A stretch of DNA of 64,000 bases from CAZYSK01 sp964649415 (GTDB lineage Bacteria; Chloroflexota; Anaerolineae; B4-G1): NCBI GenBank assembly GCA_964649415.1, contig CAZYSK010000022.1, positions 1-64,000 of the forward strand. The letters are read 5' to 3'. The position numbers and the translations under genes were made by a program. Under the pieces are notes generated by a model that was not told the DNA's origin, searched no databases, and was given only the letters and a program-made list of their open reading frames with translations. Shown here one piece after another: positions 33,343 to 42,284 of this stretch; positions within the stretch are counted from its first letter, which is position 1; the number at the start of each line of letters is the position of its first letter.

Positions 33343-33372
33343 GCGAGTAGCGAGGATACACTCGTTGCTCGC
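33343..33372 (+). other. Hairpin between dnaK and dnaJ
   Basis: GCGAGTAGCGAG (33343-33354) pairs with CTCGTTGCTCGC (33361-33372), 12 bp with G-U pairs, 6-nt loop. No U run follows. It may stabilise the dnaK transcript or reduce read-through into dnaJ. Confidence 0.55.
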
Positions 33373-33388
33373 TGCTTAGCGAGTGCCA

Positions 33389-34516
33389 ATGAGTAGCAGA
33401 CGGGATTACTACGAGGTGCTGGGGGTCGATCGTTCGGCCACCCCAGCCGAGATCAAGAAAGCCTATCGAGGGCTCGCGCGCCAGTTCCATCCGGACGTCA
33501 GTCAGGTATCCGATGCCGAGACGCGCTTCAAGGAGATCAACGAGGCCTACGAGGTGCTCTCCGACCCAGAGAAACGAACCACTTACGACCGCTTTGGTCA
33601 CGCGGGGCTCGGCGGGGGAGGGATGGGCTTTGACTTTGGCTTCCGCGACCCGTTCGAGATCTTCGAGGAAGTCTTTGGGGGCGGATTCGGGTTTCGCACT
33701 TCCGCTCGTCGCGGGCCGCGGCGTGGAGCCGACCTGCGCTATGACTTGCAGTTGACATTCGAAGAAGCGGTCTTCGGCTGTGAGAAGGAGATCGAAGTCT
33801 CGCGCTACGAGGTGTGCCCAGCGTGCAATGGCAGCGGGGCAGAGCCCGGGACGTCGCCCGTGCGCTGCTCCGAGTGCGGCGGTACGGGCCAGGTGCGGCG
33901 GGTGCAGCGCTCAATCTTGGGCTCATTTGTCAGCGTGACCACCTGCCCGGTCTGCCAGGGCTCTGGGGAGACGATCCCCATTCCGTGCTCCCAGTGCGGC
34001 GGCGAGAAGCGGACCCTGAACAACCGCAGTCTCAGTGTAACCATTCCACCGGGTGTGGATGTGGGTACACAGATCCGCCTGGCAGGTGAGGGGCAGATGG
34101 GGGACCGGGGAGGCCCGTCGGGTAACCTGTACGTCGTCCTGGACGTGGAGCCCCATCCGATCTTCCAACGCCGTGGCGACGATATCCTGGTTGAATTGCA
34201 CATCAACGTAGCTCAGGCGGCCCTGGGAGCCGAGGTCGAAGTGCCTACCCTCGAGGATAAGGCGACCATCACCGTCCCTGCGGGGACACAGAGCGACACC
34301 GTATTACGCTTGCGAAGCAAGGGTGTGCCCCACTTGCGCAAGAACGGCCGGGGGGACGAGTTGGTGGTGGTGCGCGTCGCGATTCCGGAGAAGCTGTCCC
34401 GGGACCAAAAACGCATCTTCGAGGAGTTGGGCGAGACCTTGGAGTTGGAGACGGTCGTGGAGCACAAGCAGAAACGCGACCTCGTCGACGAGTTGCGTGA
34501 GCTGTTTGGATTGTAG
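33389..34516 (+). CDS. dnaJ: Co-chaperone DnaJ (Hsp40)
   Basis: A 375-residue type I DnaJ. The J domain (YYEVLGVDRSATPAEIKKAY) carries HPD in RQFHPDVSQ. A Gly/Phe-rich linker (GLGGGGMGFDFGF) follows. The zinc-binding region has CPACNGSG, CSECGGTG and CPVCQGSG; the fourth repeat, CSQCGGEK, lacks the usual last Gly. C-terminal domains end with the client-binding barrel. ATG 33389 is used; an in-frame GTG 33383 is also possible and no strong ribosome site decides between them. Confidence 0.95.
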   Translation: MSSRRDYYEVLGVDRSATPAEIKKAYRGLARQFHPDVSQVSDAETRFKEINEAYEVLSDPEKRTTYDRFGHAGLGGGGMGFDFGFRDPFEIFEEVFGGGFGFRTSARRGPRRGADLRYDLQLTFEEAVFGCEKEIEVSRYEVCPACNGSGAEPGTSPVRCSECGGTGQVRRVQRSILGSFVSVTTCPVCQGSGETIPIPCSQCGGEKRTLNNRSLSVTIPPGVDVGTQIRLAGEGQMGDRGGPSGNLYVVLDVEPHPIFQRRGDDILVELHINVAQAALGAEVEVPTLEDKATITVPAGTQSDTVLRLRSKGVPHLRKNGRGDELVVVRVAIPEKLSRDQKRIFEELGETLELETVVEHKQKRDLVDELRELFGL

Positions 34517-34590
34517 GAATCACGTGGCCGGTCAGTGGGCCATCCACACCGGGCCGACGTCGTAGATCAAGCTAGGCAGGAGAGGATACA

Positions 34591-35319
34591 ATGGCAGATC
34601 CATTGCGTGTAACCGTGTGGAACGAGTACCGCCACGAGACGACACATAAGGAGGTCGCCGAGGTATATCCGGACGGCATACACGCAGCCATCGCCCGGCA
34701 CCTCCGTGCTGAGGGCTTGCAGGTGCAGACCGCGACCCTCGATGAACCGGAGCATGGCTTGACCAAGGACGTGCTGTCCGAGACCGATGTGCTGATCTGG
34801 TGGGGTCACATGGCCCACGACGAGGTGAGCGATGAGGTCGTGGATCGGGTGTACCAGCGGGTGCTGCGCGGCATGGGCTTGATCGTGCTGCACTCGGCGC
34901 ATTTCTCCAAGATCTTCAAGAAGTTGATGGGGGCCTCGTGTGCACTCAAGTGGCGTGAGATGGCCGAGAAGGAGCGCGTCTGGGTGGTCGCGCCGGGGCA
35001 TCCCATCGCCGAGGACCTGGGCGAGTACTTCGAGATACCGCACGCCGAGATGTACGGCGAGTATTTCGATGTCCCCGCGCCGGACGAGTTGGTTTTCGTC
35101 AGTTGGTTTCAGGGGGGCGAAGTCTTCCGCAGTGGCTGCTGCTATCATCGCGGCCAAGGTAAGGTCTTCTACTTCCGACCTGGCCACGAGACCTATCCGG
35201 TCTTCTATCAGCCTGAGGTGTTGCAGGTGATCAGCAATGCCGTACGCTGGGCCGCACCGGTACACCGGCCGCCGGTCACGTTTGGGCATCGCCCTGACCC
35301 TCTGGAGCCGGTTGGCTAA
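34591..35319 (+). CDS. ThuA-like (trehalose utilisation / type 1 GATase-like) protein
   Basis: A 242-residue ThuA-domain protein. The start VTVWNEYRHETTHKEVAEVYPDG, then DVLIWWGHMAHDEVSD, RGMGLIVLHSAHFSKIFKKL and the C-terminal RGQGKVFYFRPGHETYPVFY follow the ThuA pattern (glutamine-amidotransferase-like fold). ThuA is linked to trehalose or sucrose catabolism in rhizobia; the exact reaction here is unknown. AGGAGAGG precedes the ATG. It begins 74 nt after dnaJ with no obvious promoter, and prmA starts 25 nt after its stop. Confidence 0.85.
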   Translation: MADPLRVTVWNEYRHETTHKEVAEVYPDGIHAAIARHLRAEGLQVQTATLDEPEHGLTKDVLSETDVLIWWGHMAHDEVSDEVVDRVYQRVLRGMGLIVLHSAHFSKIFKKLMGASCALKWREMAEKERVWVVAPGHPIAEDLGEYFEIPHAEMYGEYFDVPAPDELVFVSWFQGGEVFRSGCCYHRGQGKVFYFRPGHETYPVFYQPEVLQVISNAVRWAAPVHRPPVTFGHRPDPLEPVG

Positions 35320-35344
35320 CCAGCCTTTCCAATCTTGTTTGGCG

Positions 35345-36217
35345 ATGGAGTGGCTTGAAGTCAGTGTGACGGCGGAGAACGAGGCTGCGGAGGCTGTGGC
35401 CGAGGTTCTCTCCCGCTATGCCCCTGGCGGGGTCGCCATTGAGGCCGGGCCTGAGGGTTGGAACGCAGGCCCCGTTCTCGTGCGGGCATACCTGCCTGAT
35501 GATGATGAACTGCGGGCGAACCAGCGCCGTATCTCCGAGGCGCTCGGGCACCTGGCACAGATTCGGCCCATACCCGCTCCGGTCTTCCATCCCGTCGCTG
35601 AAACAGATTGGGCGGAGGCGTGGAAGGAACGGCTAAACGTCCTTCGCGTTGGTCAGCACACCGTCATCCGGCCTTCGTGGCGGGATTACGCGCCTGCGCC
35701 TGGTGACGTCGTGATTGAATTGGACCCTGGAATGGCTTTTGGAACGGGTCTGCATCCGACCACGCAGATGTGCCTCGTGGCGTTGGAAGAGCAGATGCGA
35801 CCGGGGGCCACGGTGCTTGACCTGGGCACCGGCTCGGGAATCCTGGCGATTGCGGCTGCCAAGTTGGGCGCTGGGCGCGTGCTGGCCCTAGACAGCGATC
35901 CGGTGGCGGCTGAGACGGCACACAGCAACGTGGCGGCCAATGGGGTTCAGGGGGTTGTCACCGTGGCGGCTGGCTCTCTGGCGCAGGTCTCAGAGAGCTA
36001 CGATCTGGTCGTGGTCAACATCCTGGCACACGTGATCGCCGAGATGATCCGAGATGGGCTCGCAACGCTGGTACATGCTGGGGGCACGCTGACCGCCGCC
36101 GGCATCCTCGCTGGTCAGGAACCGGAGATCATTGCCGCGCTGGAGCAGGAGACTTTCGTCTCAGTGGAACTGCGACAGAGAGAGGACTGGGTGTGTCTGA
36201 TAGCGACGCAAGCCTAG
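35345..36217 (+). CDS. prmA: Ribosomal protein L11 methyltransferase PrmA
   Basis: A 290-residue PrmA. The N-terminal substrate domain starts MEWLEVSVTAENEAAEAVAE and includes TDWAEAWKERLNVLRVG. The SAM-binding domain has DPGMAFGTGLHPTTQMCL, VLDLGTGSGILAIAAAKLG and the catalytic NIL loop in DLVVVNILAHVIAEM. It methylates L11 using SAM. ATG 35345 is chosen because homology starts there; an in-frame start at 35237 would overlap the ThuA gene. Its stop overlaps the convergent infA stop. Confidence 0.93.
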   Translation: MEWLEVSVTAENEAAEAVAEVLSRYAPGGVAIEAGPEGWNAGPVLVRAYLPDDDELRANQRRISEALGHLAQIRPIPAPVFHPVAETDWAEAWKERLNVLRVGQHTVIRPSWRDYAPAPGDVVIELDPGMAFGTGLHPTTQMCLVALEEQMRPGATVLDLGTGSGILAIAAAKLGAGRVLALDSDPVAAETAHSNVAANGVQGVVTVAAGSLAQVSESYDLVVVNILAHVIAEMIRDGLATLVHAGGTLTAAGILAGQEPEIIAALEQETFVSVELRQREDWVCLIATQA

Positions 36218-36471
36218 CGCCGCGAAGCAGCGTCTTGCCCAGCAGACCGTTTGTAGCGATACACGATTCGGCCCCGTGTCAGGTCATAGGGGGATAGTTC
36301 GACCCGGACTCGGTCGCCCAGCAGAATGCGAATGTAGTACTTTCGCATCTTGCCGGAGAGATAGGCGAGCACCTCGTGACCATTGTCAAGGCGTACGCGG
36401 AACTGAGTGCCGGGCAACGCTTCAATGACAGTGCCTTCTACGTCTATCTTGTCCTCTTTCGTCTTGGCCAT
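36214..36471 (-). CDS. infA: Translation initiation factor IF-1
   Basis: An 85-residue IF-1 with an OB fold: VEGTVIEALPGTQFRVRLDN, GHEVLAYLSGKMRKYYIRIL and GDRVRVELSPYDLTRGRIVY. The C-terminal tail is slightly extended. It assists IF-2 and IF-3 at the 30S A site. Its TAG overlaps the TAG of prmA on the other strand in a shared CTAG. The gene sits downstream of rpsA on the same strand (147-nt gap), not in the usual ribosomal-protein cluster. Confidence 0.97.
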   Translation of the reverse strand: MAKTKEDKIDVEGTVIEALPGTQFRVRLDNGHEVLAYLSGKMRKYYIRILLGDRVRVELSPYDLTRGRIVYRYKRSAGQDAASRR

Positions 36472-36617
36472 CTAGCTTACCTCACTGCACTGATTGCGAT
36501 GGTTGCGAAGCACTCGGCATACTGCCAACTCTTCTCCGGCTCACAGGTGGTCCGGTACGAAACCGCCTCGGTAGGCGTCTGTGCTCCCGCCGTGTCGTCG
36601 TAGGCGATGGCCTACGC

Positions 36618-38390
36618 CTAAGCTGCCGTTGCGGCGGGGGCCGGGGGTTCTTCTAGAGGCGTCTCTGTTGCCTTGACTGCCTCTTCCCCGACCTCTCTCT
36701 CACTCGCCTCACTGACCTCCACGTTGGACTCAGGCTCCGAGGTCACACGCTCCTCCTCCACGGCTTCGCCGGTCGGCGCCACAGCCTCGACCTTGGCTGC
36801 TGCAGCTTGCGTGCTGACCTCTACGCTGGGCTCAGGCTCCGAGACCCCGGCCTCTTCATCCACCGCTTCGCCGGTCGGTGCCACGGCCTCGACCTCGGCT
36901 GCTGCAGCTTGCGTGCTGACCTCTACGCTGGGCTCAGGCTCCGAGACCCCGGCCTCTTCATCCACCGCTTCGCCGGTCGGTGCCACGGCCTCGACCTCGG
37001 CTGCTGCAGCTTGCGTTTCAACGTCTTCGCTGGGCGCGGCCTCGGGTTCGGCTTCTGATACCAGGGCTTCTTCCTCTGCTTTCTTGCTTGCCTCTTCGGC
37101 CTCGTGGAGTGCCTGCTGTTCCGCCACCCAGCGCTCCCATTCGCTTTTCCGTACCTGCTTGGCGCTCAAGGCGAGCCGTCTGCGCTGGCTGTCTATGCGG
37201 ATAACCTTTACCAGCAGTGTTTCACCGGGATACACGATGTCTGTGGGGCGCAGCTCTGGAGTGCCGATCATCTCGCTGGCGTGGAGTAGTCCCTCCAGCC
37301 CCAGATCCAACTCGATGAAAGCCCCAAAGTCCAGTACGCGGGTGACTCGTCCCTCGATCAAATCCCCGATCTGGTACTCATCGTCCACCAATGTCCACGG
37401 GTCGGGCAGGAGTTTCTTCAGGCTCAGTGCAATACGTTTTCGCTGCCGGTCCACGTCCAGTACGTAGACGTCCACCTCCTGGCCCTTCTTGAGCACATTG
37501 TGAGGGTCGTCTACCCGGCGCCAGCTCATCTCCGACACATGGACCAACCCATCGGCGCCGCCCAGATCAACGAAAGCGCCAAAGCTGGTGATGTCGCTGA
37601 CCGTCCCGTGTCGTGTCTCGCCCACAACCAACTCGGACATGACCCGTTCGCGCTGAACCTCTTGCCAGGCTCGCAGCGCCCGCCGTTGAGAGAAAATCAA
37701 GCGACGGCGACGGCGGTCTACTTCGATGACCTTGAGGCCAACGCGGTCCCCGATCTTCTCTTCCAGGCGACGACGACGCTCTTCCGGCGACAGTCGCCTG
37801 GGCAGCCCGACGACCTGCGATGCTGGGATGAAGCCGCGAATCTTGCCGAACCGGACAATGAGTCCGCCACGATTGAAGCCAGCGATCTCTCCCTCGTACA
37901 ACTTGCCGCTTTTTGCCATCTCCTCTGCTTCGAGCCAGTCCTCGCAGAGACGTGCTTGATGGATGGACAAGATGGGATGGCCTTCCCTATCAGCGGGGCG
38001 AATCACAAATACCGGGAGTTCGTCGCCGACCTTGATCTCAGCACGGGTTTCCTCATCCAGGCGTGACAGATCCTCCTGGTAGACGAAACCTTCTCGCTTG
38101 GTTCCGATATCCACTACCAAGCGCTGATCGTCGGCGGCCACGATCACGCCATTGCGAATATCCCCATGGCGAGGTCGCTCGTAGTTGTACCCGTTGGTCA
38201 GGTACTCGTCCAAGGCTTGGTGAGTCATGGCCGGGGTGCCCTCGTCTTGGCTGGCCATGCCCTCATTGGCTGCGTTCTGCTCGGCTACATGGTGATTGGC
38301 CACGTCCTCACCGAGTGAATCCAGAGGGGGCGAACTCTGCTTGGCCGCGTCCTCGTTGCTTCCGTGGTCAGCTTGAATTACCGTGTTCAT
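36618..38390 (-). CDS. rpsA: 30S ribosomal protein S1 (four S1 domains, repetitive acidic tail)
   Basis: A 590-residue S1 protein. Four S1 RNA-binding domains occupy about 65-410; the clearest are GTVSDITSFGAFVDLGGADG and GRVTRVLDFGAFIELDLGLE. An N-terminal 55-residue acidic segment and a C-terminal 160-residue Glu/Ala/Pro/Val tail flank them. The tail contains three copies of a 34-residue unit (TQAAAAEVEAVAPTGEAVDE and what follows). S1 guides mRNA to the ribosome. Four domains instead of six is common outside Proteobacteria. Confidence 0.93.
   Translation of the reverse strand: MNTVIQADHGSNEDAAKQSSPPLDSLGEDVANHHVAEQNAANEGMASQDEGTPAMTHQALDEYLTNGYNYERPRHGDIRNGVIVAADDQRLVVDIGTKREGFVYQEDLSRLDEETRAEIKVGDELPVFVIRPADREGHPILSIHQARLCEDWLEAEEMAKSGKLYEGEIAGFNRGGLIVRFGKIRGFIPASQVVGLPRRLSPEERRRRLEEKIGDRVGLKVIEVDRRRRRLIFSQRRALRAWQEVQRERVMSELVVGETRHGTVSDITSFGAFVDLGGADGLVHVSEMSWRRVDDPHNVLKKGQEVDVYVLDVDRQRKRIALSLKKLLPDPWTLVDDEYQIGDLIEGRVTRVLDFGAFIELDLGLEGLLHASEMIGTPELRPTDIVYPGETLLVKVIRIDSQRRRLALSAKQVRKSEWERWVAEQQALHEAEEASKKAEEEALVSEAEPEAAPSEDVETQAAAAEVEAVAPTGEAVDEEAGVSEPEPSVEVSTQAAAAEVEAVAPTGEAVDEEAGVSEPEPSVEVSTQAAAAKVEAVAPTGEAVEEERVTSEPESNVEVSEASEREVGEEAVKATETPLEEPPAPAATAA
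36720..37025. repeat. 102-bp tandem repeat inside rpsA
   Basis: A 102-bp unit recurs about three times; GAGACCCCGGCCTCTTCATC occurs at 36841 and again at 36943. The first two units on the right are nearly identical, and the third (36720-36820) has diverged. Being a multiple of three, it repeats 34 codons of the S1 tail. Confidence 0.9.
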
Positions 38391-38635
38391 CGATTCGGAT
38401 TACTCCTCGTTCGATACTACACCTCCAACAGTGAACCCAGCATCGCCTAGCTTCACAGATCACCGACGTGCAGGCAATGCCGGGTTCAGGAAACGCGTCT
38501 GACGTTGGACAAATGCTCAATCAGGTCGCTTTATCCCTGCCTACCTCGTACATCAGGCCAACTTGTCAGAAACGGCTCGGCGAAAGTATCCGTGCAAGAG
38601 GGGCAATATCTCTACAGTATCTAAAATGTATGTGT

Positions 38636-38663
38636 ATTCTATCACGTCACGTGGGAATGTCAA
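38636..38663 (-). promoter_or_regulatory. Promoter of rpsA
   Basis: Minus strand TTGACA (38658-38663), 16 bp, TAGAAT (38636-38641). It starts 2 bp from the stop of the upstream SDR gene and would give a leader of about 240 nt (38391-38630) before rpsA, long enough for autoregulation by S1. Confidence 0.65.
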
Positions 38664-38664
38664 A

Positions 38665-39471
38665 TCATCCTACAATGATTTCTCCTCCATCCACCGGGAT
38701 AGTTGCGCCGCTGATCCAGGTGACCTCCGGGGCTGCCAGGGTTACCAGTACCTTTGCCACATCCTCGGTCGTCGTCATCCGACCGGCTGGGTTGCGCTTG
38801 AGCACTTCAGCGACGTAGGCTTCGTGCCCTGGGATGATGCGCAACGCGGGCGTGTCTGTCACACCTGGCCGCAGGCAGTTGACGGCGATGCCGAGGTGGC
38901 CCAGTTCCAGGGCCAGTTGCCGCGCGTGGCTCTCCAATGCTGCCTTGGCTGCCGAGACCGCCCCGTACATGGGCGCTGCCCGGACTGCGCCCGCGCTCGA
39001 AAGCGCGTAGACCCGACTGCCGCTCGCCAACAGGTTTCGCCGCACCATGTCTTGCACCCAGTAGACCAGGCTGTGTGCCATTACCCGCAGTGTCATGTCC
39101 ATCTGCGCCTCATTGACTGCGTCCTCAGGGTCGTCGGCTATGAGGGGCAACAGTGAGCCGAAGGCCAGCGAGTGCAGCATGAAGTGGATGCTCGTATGTG
39201 GACCTTCCCCCAGTGTCTCCTCGACTCGGTCGAGCACGCGTGCCCGCTTGCGTGCGTCGGCCGCGTTTCTGTTGAAGAAGACGGCCTTTTGACCCAGCGC
39301 TTCAACGTCGGCCACGACCTGCTTGGCGCGGGGGAGCGTCGCTCTGAGGTCGAGGTGTACGCCGAATATGTTCATTCCTGCGCTCGCCAGGGCCCGCGCC
39401 GTCGCTGCGCCGAACCCACTTGATGCACCCAAGATGAGTGCCCACCGGCCTTCCAGTCCGTTGCTGCTCAC
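38665..39471 (-). CDS. SDR family enoyl-ACP reductase (FabI/FabL-like)
   Basis: A 268-residue Rossmann-fold SDR. The cofactor loop is ILGASSGFGAATARALASAG. The active site has Y-X6-K spacing in MYGAVSAAKAAL (Tyr then Lys after six residues), characteristic of enoyl-ACP reductases rather than the Y-X3-K of classical SDRs. MLHSLAFGSL also resembles FabI/FabL. It probably reduces trans-2-enoyl-ACP in fatty acid synthesis with NAD(P)H. GTG 39471 is preceded by AGGAGG. A related SDR role cannot be excluded. Confidence 0.82.
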   Translation of the reverse strand: MSSNGLEGRWALILGASSGFGAATARALASAGMNIFGVHLDLRATLPRAKQVVADVEALGQKAVFFNRNAADARKRARVLDRVEETLGEGPHTSIHFMLHSLAFGSLLPLIADDPEDAVNEAQMDMTLRVMAHSLVYWVQDMVRRNLLASGSRVYALSSAGAVRAAPMYGAVSAAKAALESHARQLALELGHLGIAVNCLRPGVTDTPALRIIPGHEAYVAEVLKRNPAGRMTTTEDVAKVLVTLAAPEVTWISGATIPVDGGEIIVG

Positions 39472-39611
39472 GTTACCTCCTATCTCTGTCTATGCTATGA
39501 ATTCGCAGGACATCGCGTACGGTGCGTGAGGGTGCGTCTCACGTATGACAACACCTGGTCGCCACACTCGATGCGCTTTCGGCGGGAACTAGCGTGTGGC
39601 GTCCACTGGCC

Positions 39612-39640
39612 TTGTGCCAGCCCTTCGATCACGGTAGAAT
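39612..39640 (+). promoter_or_regulatory. Promoter of the DUF402 gene (near-leaderless)
   Basis: TTGTGC (39612-39617), 17 bp, TAGAAT (39635-39640). The ATG at 39649 follows 8 nt after the -10, so a leader of about 2 nt is expected; no ribosome site is visible. Confidence 0.6.
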
Positions 39641-39648
39641 ACGATCCT

Positions 39649-40125
39649 ATGGGATCGATCACCGTCCGGAAACTCGATCACGTTGGGAGCGAGGTCTTTG
39701 CCTATCCCGGGCAGGTCGTGCAGCGCAGCGACAGCGCAGTTGTGCTACGCACCGCATGGGACCGTGCCCCGCGCGACCTTGGCTACGTGGTCCTCGAGCC
39801 CAATGACCGCTGGACGGAGTATTTCTACACTGACCGATGGTACAATATATTCCGGATCTGCACCAGCGATGGTCACCTGAAGGGATGGTATTGCAACATC
39901 ACACGACCTGCCCGCATCAGTGCCGAGGAAGTCAGCGCTGAAGACCTGGCGCTTGATCTGTGGGTCGCACCGGATGGCGACATGCGCGTCTTGGACGAGG
40001 ATGAGTTCGCCGCGTTGCCCCTCTCTGCCGAGGAGCGGGCTGTCGCGCTGAGTGCTCTGGCTGAACTGGAGGCAATGGTCGCCCAGAACGCGGCGCCTTT
40101 CGACGCAGGGTCGGGTGATGCGTAG
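39649..40125 (+). CDS. DUF402 domain protein (FomD-like)
   Basis: A 158-residue DUF402 protein: SDSAVVLRTAWDRAPRDLGY, EPNDRWTEYFYTDRWYNIFR and GWYCNITRPARISAEEVSAE, then LDLWVAPDGDMRVLDEDEF. FomD-type DUF402 proteins hydrolyse nucleoside diphosphates or related phosphoanhydrides, with metal held by the Asp residues in the LD and DED segments; whether this one does is unknown. ATG 39649 is chosen because the fold starts there. The stop overlaps the next gene by 8 nt, suggesting coupling. Confidence 0.8.
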   Translation: MGSITVRKLDHVGSEVFAYPGQVVQRSDSAVVLRTAWDRAPRDLGYVVLEPNDRWTEYFYTDRWYNIFRICTSDGHLKGWYCNITRPARISAEEVSAEDLALDLWVAPDGDMRVLDEDEFAALPLSAEERAVALSALAELEAMVAQNAAPFDAGSGDA

Positions 40126-42142
40126 GACCACCAAGCCTCAGAATTGGGAACTGTGGACGATGGTCGCGTTTCTGCTGCTGGGGGCGGCCCTACGCCTGAT
40201 CGCGCTGACGAACGTGCCCCCAGGCCTGCGCTATGACGAGTTGCTCAACTATCGGATGGCCACGCGCGTGCTGGCGGGTGAGCGCCCGATCTACTTCACG
40301 GAATCGTGGGGGCACGAGCCCCTCTTCCACTACGTGCAGGCCGCCGTCATCGCGCTGACGAAGGGCTGCGACTGGAGCTTGCGCTTTCCTGCAGCGTTGT
40401 TCGGCCTGCTCGGGATAGTCGCCGCCTGGCTGGTCGCGCGGCAGCTACATGGCGCGCGCGTTGCCATCGTGACCGCGGCAGGTCTCACGGTGTCGTTCTG
40501 GTCGGTCTTCTACAGCCGCCAGGGCTTGCGGGCCATCGCCGTCGCACCGCTTTCTTGCCTGGCCGTCTACTTCCTCTGGCGCGGGGCGGCGCGGTCGCCG
40601 GGACAGCGCTGGCGAGCAGCCGTGGATTCCATCTTGGCAGGTGTGTGCCTGGGGAGCCTGTTCTACGTCTACTTGGTCGCCCGGGTGTTTCCGCTCCTGC
40701 CGCTCGCGTGGGCGCTCTACTTGACGTTGTTTCATCGCCCCCGCTTCAAACGAGCCTGGTTCTGCCTGTTGTTCTCAGTACTCGTGGCGCTGCTGCTTGC
40801 CTCGCCGCTGATCTCTCTGCTGTACGCACACCCCGAGCTCGAACAGCGCGTAGGACAGTTGACCGAGGGCTGGACGGCGCTGCGGGCAGGGGACCCGAGG
40901 CCCATTCTCCAACTGGGGGTTCAGGCAGTGGGGATGTTCTTCTGGCAGGGCCAGCGGGACTGGCTCTACAACGTCTACGGCCGCCCGGTGTTTGACCCGC
41001 TGACGGGGGCCTGTTTCCTGCTGGGCGTGTTGGTCTGCGTCCGGCGTTGGAGGCAGCCCCACTTCGCGCTCCTGCTGCTTTGGCTGGCGGTGGGCATTGC
41101 GCCGGCGGCAGTTGCCCCTCCGGCTGCCAGTCTGATCCACGCCATCGCGGCACAAGCGCCGGCTTACATCGTGATGGCAGTGGGGGTCGAGGCCTTATGG
41201 CGCGTGTTGCAGAAGCGGCACGAGTGGGGCGGGGTGCTTGTGGCGGCCGTGCTGCTTGGGTTTCACGGATCACTCTCGGCCTATGCCTACTTCGTCACCT
41301 GGGCCAATGCGCCGGAGGTTCGGCAGCTCTATCAAGGCGGTGTCAGCGCCGTTGCCCAGGATCTGGATGCGCGCGAGCCACCCGGGGCGGTGGTCGTCGG
41401 CGCGCCGTACGTCAGCCGCTGGCATCCCTGGAACGTACTTGGATTCGACTTGGCCCTGCGGCGGGATGACTTGGCCGTGCGGTGGTTCAACCCTGGCGGG
41501 GCCTGGATCTGGCCGGCAGGCACAGACCCCGTGACCTACTATTTCCCCATCGATCCACTGGGTGTGCAGGGCTTCCATCCGGGGTTGCAGGCGCTCTTCA
41601 TGGCCGACGCGACCCTGCTGCCGGGTGCCGGCGCGGACTTCACCGTCTTCCGCACGACCCATCCGGAAGCGTTGGAGGAGCGACTTGACGCGGTGGATGA
41701 CGCGCTCCTAGCCTGGCCCCCGGACCTGGCACATCTGCCGTCCCCGGAATTGCCCCTCGCGTTTGGTGACCGCTTCGAGTTGTTGGGAACCGATCTGTTG
41801 GAGGAGGGCGTCGGGGCTGGCGGTGAGGTGCGCTTGATCACCTATTGGGAGGTGCGAAGCGCCGATCCTGCCCCTGTGGTCGCCTTCGTGCATCTCACGT
41901 CTGATGGATATGATATCTGGGGGCAGCAGGATTGGCTCGACGTGCGACCGGCCGGGCTCCTGCCGGGTGATCGCTTTGCGCAAGTGCACGTGGTGCCCGT
42001 CGATCTGGAAACCCCGCCCGGTCGCTATCGCGCTCAACTGGGCCTCTACAACCCGGATACGCTGATGCGCTTGCCTATTGCGACAGGCGCGGACGTCGTT
42101 GCGGATCGGGTGTGGGTGGAGGATGTAGTGGTCTGGGAGTAG
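40118..42142 (+). CDS. GT39/ArnT-type membrane glycosyltransferase
   Basis: A 674-residue polytopic protein. The first loop after the initial membrane helix holds the catalytic acidic pair in GLRYDELLNYRMATRVLAGE, typical of PMT/ArnT (GT39/GT83) enzymes that use polyprenyl-phosphate sugars. About ten or eleven membrane helices fill residues 12-440, including LCLLFSVLVALLLASPLISL-like segments. A soluble C-terminal domain (about 440-674) with immunoglobulin-like strands follows. It should glycosylate lipids or proteins on the outer face. It overlaps the DUF402 gene by 8 nt; ATG 40118 is preferred over an upstream start. Confidence 0.85.
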   Translation: MRRTTKPQNWELWTMVAFLLLGAALRLIALTNVPPGLRYDELLNYRMATRVLAGERPIYFTESWGHEPLFHYVQAAVIALTKGCDWSLRFPAALFGLLGIVAAWLVARQLHGARVAIVTAAGLTVSFWSVFYSRQGLRAIAVAPLSCLAVYFLWRGAARSPGQRWRAAVDSILAGVCLGSLFYVYLVARVFPLLPLAWALYLTLFHRPRFKRAWFCLLFSVLVALLLASPLISLLYAHPELEQRVGQLTEGWTALRAGDPRPILQLGVQAVGMFFWQGQRDWLYNVYGRPVFDPLTGACFLLGVLVCVRRWRQPHFALLLLWLAVGIAPAAVAPPAASLIHAIAAQAPAYIVMAVGVEALWRVLQKRHEWGGVLVAAVLLGFHGSLSAYAYFVTWANAPEVRQLYQGGVSAVAQDLDAREPPGAVVVGAPYVSRWHPWNVLGFDLALRRDDLAVRWFNPGGAWIWPAGTDPVTYYFPIDPLGVQGFHPGLQALFMADATLLPGAGADFTVFRTTHPEALEERLDAVDDALLAWPPDLAHLPSPELPLAFGDRFELLGTDLLEEGVGAGGEVRLITYWEVRSADPAPVVAFVHLTSDGYDIWGQQDWLDVRPAGLLPGDRFAQVHVVPVDLETPPGRYRAQLGLYNPDTLMRLPIATGADVVADRVWVEDVVVWE

Positions 42143-42284
42143 CCCCTGCCGCCGTGCAGGTCGTCGTCGCCGGTGGGTCACTGGCTGACGTCCAGCCGCT
42201 AGCACATGCTGCGGAAAATCGCGTGGCTGGGCACAGCCAACAGGCAGGGCTTGGGACGCAAGTCCTGGGATGCTATGTGCGCCG

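Noticed and set aside
42143..42284. Small gene between the convergent GT39 and MFS genes
   Set aside because: Short plus-strand frames here lack ribosome sites and family resemblance; only a small TGGCTG/CAGCCA hairpin was seen.
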